64,000 nucleotides of DNA, taken from the NCBI GenBank assembly GCA_947561395.2, contig OX387183.1, forward strand, positions 33,034,853 to 33,098,852, read 5' to 3'. Below the pieces are notes generated by a model. It saw only the letters and a list, made by a program, of their open reading frames with translations. It was not told the origin of the DNA and searched no databases. Positions within the stretch are counted from its first letter, which is position 1. Each line of letters opens with the position of its first letter. The position numbers and the translations under genes were made by a program. This DNA comes from Buxus sempervirens (lineage: Eukaryota; Streptophyta; Magnoliopsida; Buxales; Buxaceae). Of the stretch, positions 59,101-64,000 are shown piece by piece.

Positions 59101-59533
59101 CATCTCGTAAAGACTCATGGCAAGCGGCTCGATATTGGGCCTTCTCTGCCTCGGTCACAATCCCATCAGGGTAAACAAAGTCATCATCTAAATCCTCACC
59201 CCCAGTAGGTGGTCGTACAGGCTCCCCTAGCCTGGGTCTGATCTCGTGCTCTATGACCCTTTTCTCTTGTCGACCAGTCGTGCTTGTGTGTAGAAGTTCT
59301 TGCATATGTTTTTTTACTTCAGGAGGTACTTTTGGACAATTGACTACATTTTTGTAGCCATGCGCTAGGTGTTGCTTCAACCGTGAAATCCCACCACCCA
59401 TAAATTTTCGGGCACAATAGTTGCATTCCGTCTTATTTCTATCACCATCCACTTTTTTGCAATGCCTCCAGCCAATATCTTGCCTGCGACCCTGCTGGTC
59501 GCCTCCACTACCAGTGCCAGAACCAGAAGCCAT
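56106..59533 (-). pseudogene. hAT transposase (BED, DUF659, hATC) with Y/Q/P-rich tail
   Basis: Four exons are inferred: 59533-57877, 57791-57661, 57577-57502 and 57430-56106. All have GT-AG borders and the total, 3189 nt, is divisible by three (about 1062 codons). Exon 1 carries a BED finger (C37, C40, H55), a DUF659/RNase H-like region with D288 in CDGWTG, D349 in IITDN, and C372/H375. Exon 4 carries the hATC dimerisation domain with the catalytic-type Glu in SSACERNWS. It is followed by an Asp/Ser-rich stretch and a Tyr/Gln/Pro/Gly-rich tail of over 150 residues, making the protein longer than usual for hAT. Nonsense codons at 58000-57998 (TAA), 57913-57911 (TAG) and 57544-57542 (TGA) mark it as inactive unless one is mis-modelled. 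Confidence 0.88.
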
Positions 59534-60905
59534 ATCAGATCAATATAATAACAATCAACAATCACCTGCACAATGTACAAATAAAATACTAGCAATAATT
59601 TAGTCACAAAACAAATTAATAATTAATAATTATAACATGTAAATAATTTTTATCAACTAATTATAACATGCAAATAATAGTAATGACAAGAAGCAAAAAA
59701 AGAAAAAAAAACAACAAAAACAAAGTCCCTTAAATCGCAAATTACTCGAGAAAACTATACGAACAACTGTTGCAGATCATAATAGAATTGCATTAATAAT
59801 GCCATGAACAATGCTGACATTACATGAGTACATATCTACACGGGATTCACAAATGGGCACAAGTCACAACAGATAGTCAAATTTGTCCCTATTGACGAAT
59901 CTAAGCATGTAGAGGTCATTCTCTCCCACAATTCAAATAGTATAAAAAACAGTTATTATGGACAAGCCAATTCTCTCAGCATGCCCTTTTTTATTGTTAA
60001 GCTCCGAGCACTCCCTTCTTTAAGACTTTTAGGTCACCCTATCAAGACCCCTATAGTGTACTATATACCATACAATGTATGGGGCACTTTTGTGTCAATT
60101 GACTCAATTTAAATAAAAAAGAGAAAAGGGTACGACTTTCAACATCCCATTCAACTCACCATATTGTCTTGTCTCACACAGTCACACTGGCACATAATTG
60201 ACAATACTGCATAAATCTGGGTCCCACCATTTTCAATAAAGAGAAATTAAAGAACCATGCTTTCCTGTGAGTCTGTCCTGTTGAAGGTATAGCGACAATG
60301 ACAGAGACAGAGCCCGTTCATCCACCTCCAGTCTCACACAAATGAGAAATTCCAGTTCAGAACCCCCCTTTGACCATGGGTTCCATTGCACAATTGCTGA
60401 GTTTGTGTTTTGAAAATTTTTTTTTAACATCTTGATTTTGAAAAGCAGACCTCAACAATTCATACAAATATTAAAAAAATTTATTTTTAAACAAATATTT
60501 ATAATTAATAATACATCCTTCAAAAGATTTATAAATAATTTTTGTATTTTTAATTAATTTTTTGCACAAATAATTAAAAAAATTAATTTCGAAAAAAAAG
60601 GGCACCGATCGATAGATCGGATGCCAAAACATAACATATCAATAGATCAGCTTAATCTAGCATATTTAAGATCATAAAATAGAAGAAATGAAGTTTTAGA
60701 CACTTACCTTCTTCAAAATCAATCCCCGTGGTCATATGAGCTCAAATCCGCATGTAAATCGTGTTTATCTTGTATCTGGAAGCAAGATCTTGAAGAAACC
60801 AAGGTTTTGGGACAGATTTCACCCAAAACAAGCAAAATTTGAAGGAGAAAATAAAAAACGCAAAAAAAGGGCCTTCTGTTCGTCTGTGCTCGAAATGTCG
60901 AAATG

Positions 60906-60943
60906 CCGACGATTTGGGCAAAAATTTTCGCCCAAATCGTCGG
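60906..60943. repeat. 38-bp near-perfect palindrome near hAT 5' end
   Basis: CCGACGATTTGGGC and GCCCAAATCGTCGG are exact 14-bp inverted arms around AAAAATTTTC. It lies 183 bp inside the element's right end, at the expected promoter/5' region of the transposase. Confidence 0.92.
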
Positions 60944-61249
60944 TTCTTTAGGCGTTTCGCGCGCACGCTTAAAATTTTAAACCGAGTCTTTTGGTCAAAA
61001 TGCTGATGATATAATCGTCTTTTTCTCGCGCTCGCGGTTTTTGCCTGCGCGCGAGAACAAAACTATAAAAAAAGGTTTCATCGACACATCGCGACGTGCC
61101 GACGAAAGCGTTGAAATATTCGCTGGTGAATTAAATAAGCGGCACCTGGCTAGCGACACGTGTTATGGATCCATAAATCTTAAGTGGGTAAGCTTGTATA
61201 TAATGCCATGACCTTGTCACTATTGTTCCTTGTATCATCATGCTTTATT

Positions 61250-61395
61250 CTGGCACCAAGCAACACTAGTGGCTGATGCCCATAGCTACAGGGAATCAGC
61301 GTGGATGCCCAATGTCAAAGGGATTTGGTGTATGGATGCCTAACATCAATGGGAATCGGTGTTGGATGCCTAACCCACCACGTGGAATCGGTGGA
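61250..61395. repeat. TGGATGCCCAACATCAATGG minisatellite
   Basis: Four units of about 33-36 bp with TGGATGCC(C/T)AA and GGGAATC(A/G)GCGT-like words, in the chromovirus 3' LTR beyond the hAT insertion. Confidence 0.8.
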
Positions 61396-62735
61396 GTTAG
61401 TTGTGGTCATGAACGTTATATATTAAACTACCTAGATAAGTAATTGATGAGACTTGCTGTATTATTGCTTATTGATTGTCGGGCTTGTTCATGTAAGCAC
61501 GGAATTACATCGCGTTCATTGATATTGAATTGTCGGCGATTTAATAACTGTTGTTCTAAACTATCCCCATGTCATGATTTATTCCGAATGATATTAGCAT
61601 GAATTGTGTTTTCACGAGCATGCCTGTGCTGCTTACTGGGACCTTCGTCTTATAAGTTGTTTTATTGGTTTTGTTTTCAGAGCCGTCAACTTTGGGTGCG
61701 AAGGACCGGAGTGGGGAAAAAGGAAAATGGAAGGCACTCGGGGATAGAAAGGAGGACTTTTATCGTCCTACCTAGGGTTTCCTTTCAAATGTATGGTAGC
61801 TTTGTATATTTTTTTGGACTTGTAGAACCTTGTAATTGAGATGAATGGTTAGATACCCATCATTTTGTAATAGCCAAGTAGTATATGTACTTCACCTTGT
61901 GGTCCATCACAGGACTTGTTTATCGTTATATACACAGTTGTTATGCACATGTATCAATTGTTCCATCACTGTCACTTCTATAGGAAAAATTTTAAATTAC
62001 CCGCATTTTATTAGGTCGAAAGGCTTATCTGTAAGGACCGGGGACAGGTTAGTGCCTTGGTTGGGCAGACCTGGTTCCGAGTCGTTACAAAAGTGGTCAT
62101 GTTTCACGAGTCCTGTGAAATCACTTACATTTGTATTTGTTTTGATTCTCGTGAAGAGATTACTTGCTGATTTTATTTTGAAAATAAATTTTATATGCTT
62201 ATTGTTTTGGTTTGTGATTGAATTGTTATACCTCATAAACTGTATTTTTTGTTAGCAACATGTGGACTATTTTTATTCATGCATGTTGCTACTTACTGGG
62301 ATTTTATATCTCACCCCGTGTTTTAATGTTTTGTTTTTAGATCCTATTGGTGAGGACGATACTGACGTGGTAGAGCCACAGGGTGTTGATCATCAGGATG
62401 ATTATTTTGATCTTATATAGGAGTTTTATTTTGAGTAGATGGATTGTAGTAGGATTTTTATTCATTTATTATTGACAGGATATTATTTGATTTGAGGTTT
62501 GTTAGTGAGTTGAGAGTTAATTAACATTTTCTTGTTATCCAGACTTATTATTATTTGATCTTGGATTAGTTGATGACTACTATTGGAATTTGAAATTAAT
62601 AGCGTACTCTGATGTTCATTTAATTATTATTGATTAATTTTGTCTAAATATTAGTTGCTTTGGGCCCATAGAGCTAGCACTTCGGGGTTTGGATTATTCA
62701 TGAGGAATATATCCGGATTTGAGCGCCACATGTTT

Positions 62736-63440
62736 ATCATGAATCTGGTCTTATAAAGGTGTTCAAGATAAGAATAAATAACATATAGTGATGCTAAAGG
62801 ATAGAGCTCTCTGATTTGGTACACCTCTCATATGTCAGAATGTGGAATTATAAATCACTTGATGTCTTCGTCATTTTAGGTCGACATGCCATGACTTGTC
62901 ATTGGCTGCCGACGATTCCCACGCCTGTGTCTGCCACGCCTTAAGGACTGCTAGAAACCCCTCCTAATTGAGCTTTCGCCCAAGACGAAGATCTCCACTC
63001 CAATATGCCAGATAAGATTTACATATTTAATATAAACAAATCATGTCACATTTAATTATTATTTTTGTCAGGTAACAAATAACCCACGACAGATAATTAT
63101 ATAGGTGACGTGTCAAGTATATAAAAACGATCATCTACACTTTCTAATTAGTCGATACTATATTTTGGGGAAATTTTAAGTATAAAGTGGAGAAATTTAG
63201 AAAAAAAACTCTTTATTTTTTAGATTTTAAAGAAAAATTGCCCCTTATTCTTCAAATCTCCGATTTCAGTAGTTGGAGCACTAGTTTGCAATGTGATTGC
63301 TACAACATGGAAGAGTGCCTCAAAACGGGTGTGGGGCGATGGGAAACAGTTTTTTCAGGTTTGCAAGTGGAAAAAGAAGCTTTGGATCACTGGAATGGGT
63401 GTCTCAAGTTCAGAAGGGACTTTTTAAAGTCATTACTGAG
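62736..63440. other. Right flank of the nest, unassigned
   Basis: No element ends or convincing coding sequence. The 100-residue ORF at 63187-63489 resembles nothing I know. Confidence 0.5.
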
Positions 63441-63447
63441 TTGGCAA

Positions 63448-63477
63448 AATACAACTTGGTATTGGCCAAGTTGTATT
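63448..63477. repeat. 12-bp inverted repeat
   Basis: AATACAACTTGG, a six-base loop, then CCAAGTTGTATT. Related ATACAACTTGAT-like words occur to 63600, hinting at a degraded MITE. Confidence 0.7.
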
Positions 63478-63619
63478 GTTCTTGGTTAAATTAGGGCAAG
63501 TTTGGCCGATTTAAAGGGTTTTGAATGAAAGCCCTTGTATTGCAACTTGATTTCAACTCGAACGTAGCCATTACATAGCCAATTTAGTTGATACAACTTG
63601 ATATTTGCCGAGTTTCTGA

Positions 63620-63840
63620 ACTATGGGTTATGGTGGAAATGGTCGTGGTGATAGTAGTAGTGGGGCAATGGTGGTGGTTATGTAGTGGTGGTAATGGCGG
63701 TGGTAGTAGCGATGTAGTGATGGTTGTGTGGTGGTGGTGATTGTAGTGGTCATGCTAGTAGTGATTTGATGCTGATGGTTGTAGGGGTGGTGGTAATAGT
63801 TGTGTGGGGGGATGCAGTAATGGTGGTGGTAGGGGTGGTA
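63620..63840. repeat. GGT-rich cryptic microsatellite
   Basis: TGGTGGTGG, GTAGTGGTGG and GTGGTAGTAG words dominate the plus strand for over 200 bp. Confidence 0.9.
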
Positions 63841-64000
63841 AATGAAACTTTAAGTGATTATTAATCAAACAAGAAAATACAAACATGCCATCAGAAAGTT
63901 AGAAAAACGATTTTTCTGTTTTTAAAGCCAAAATTTTGAGCTTTAGAATACAAGGTTTTTGAATTTTTTAATCAATTTGAAAACTGTTCTTGCTAATAAA
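63841..64000. other. AT-rich end of window
   Basis: Nothing recognised. Confidence 0.5.

Larger units (their letters stand above)
55511..61125 (-). mobile_element. Near-complete hAT transposon, 5.6 kb
   Basis: The left end CAAGGATTTCAGTTTCGG and the reverse complement of the right end, CAGCGAATATTTCAACGC, are weakly similar terminal repeats. The left end matches the right ends of the relict at about 16556 and the 199-bp copy. The transposase runs right to left. Subterminal GCCGGCGTGCCG repeats (left) and a 38-bp palindrome (right) are present. Flanking octamers GTAATGAA and GTGAATTA do not match well, so the TSD has decayed or the right border is off by a few bases. It is inserted in the chromovirus 3' LTR. 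Confidence 0.8.
43787..62089 (+). mobile_element. 3' LTR of the chromovirus, split by nested insertions
   Basis: It begins TGTAAGACCCCAGATC after the PPT, continues at 53988 after the Tat-like nest, is broken again by the hAT at 55511-61125, and ends GGTTCCGAGTCGTTACA. The bases after the end are AAAGT; the 5' side of the element is deleted so no partner TSD is seen. Landmarks are donor-like ATCAA|GTAAGCAACACC (54518), an inverted cluster GCACTCGGCATAGCGCTCGA (54755-54950), minisatellites at 55310-55395 and 61250-61395, and acceptor-like TGGTTTTGTTTTCAG ending at 61680. The net length is about 2.6 kb. Confidence 0.8.
38134..62730 (+). mobile_element. Solo LTR (gypsy type) split by a chromovirus, TSD TGTCT/TGTTT
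   Basis: It starts TGTAATACCCTGAATTTT and resumes after 62089, ending CCGGATTTGAGCGCCACA (62730). Flanks TGTCT (38129-38133) and TGTTT (62731-62735) match at 4 of 5. The left part carries donor-like AAAGAG|GTAAGTAGCAAC (38638), a GAGCGC cluster and a CCATGAAGG minisatellite. The right part carries CTACTTACTGGGATTTTATA, TCTCACCCC and TTTTGTTTTTAG (ending 62340) before ATCCTATTGGTGAGG. The two parts (about 2.35 kb) complement each other in the architecture of the other gypsy LTRs. The left junction with the inserted element is near 39830-39900. Confidence 0.75.

Noticed and set aside
55503..61133. Exact 8-bp TSD for the large hAT
   Set aside because: GTAATGAA and GTGAATTA match poorly; reported as unresolved rather than forced.
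54042..62089. LTR beginning at TGTAAAGGTAAGG (54042)
   Set aside because: The preceding bases AAATG do not match AAAGT after 62089, and the region is better explained as continuation of the chromovirus 3' LTR that starts at 43787 after a polypurine tract.
63620..63840. G-quadruplex or Gly-rich protein segment
   Set aside because: Mostly isolated GG dinucleotides without GGG runs in series, and no open frame; a GGT-rich simple repeat suffices.

Overview
This is nuclear DNA of a flowering plant with a repeat-rich genome. The evidence is one eukaryotic gene with GT-AG introns plus dense plant-type transposable elements: chromovirus Ty3/gypsy, Tat/Ogre-like LTRs, L1-type LINEs, hAT and PIF/Harbinger-like DNA elements. 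The species cannot be named from the sequence.

Host gene (1-21.6 kb, minus strand). The only host gene recognised is the 5' end of the vacuolar H+-ATPase subunit H gene. Exon 1 (21123-21094, ten codons starting MDQAELTTEQ) and exon 2 (268-143, starting VLKRDIPWE) are separated by a 20.8-kb first intron. Promoter candidates (a G-box, CCAAT/TATA-like bases) lie at 21.44-21.49 kb. The rest of the gene runs off the left edge. Intron 1 is built from nested elements: a decayed hAT transposon split by two solo LTRs (1696-4522 and 6122-15061). The second LTR holds a Harbinger-like element and a TIR element that itself holds a 5'-truncated LINE.

Middle (21.6-38.1 kb). An AT-rich upstream zone with a 291-bp tandem duplication is followed by an LTR remnant (to 25121), a GA-rich block with a 42-bp palindrome, and a minus-strand Tat-like LTR. 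Then comes a minus-strand Ty3/gypsy element (5' LTR 32685-35176, PBS, gag with CCHC knuckle). Its gag is split by a hAT-like TIR element (28044-31798) that carries a solo LTR (28459-30955).

Right part (38.1-62.7 kb). One LTR (38134-62730, TSD TGTCT/TGTTT) contains the 3' half of a Tekay-like chromovirus (integrase, chromodomain, PPT, 3' LTR ending at 62089). The chromovirus contains further insertions: solo LTR 41088-43497; solo LTR 43894-53982, which holds solo LTRs 45382-48623 and 49364-53292; and a 5.6-kb hAT element (55511-61125) with a four-exon transposase of about 1062 codons and three nonsense codons. Almost every junction is fixed by a target-site duplication read from the sequence.

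Most notable pattern: the 2.4-3.9-kb gypsy LTRs share an architecture. It consists of a TATA-like site, a splice-donor-like GTAAGTAGC, a cluster of short inverted words, a private minisatellite, a conserved branch-point/acceptor-like block, and an end resembling GATCTGGGGYGYTACA. This suggests an LTR-encoded leader intron. All LTR copies with two readable ends are solo LTRs; no intact LTR retrotransposon is present.
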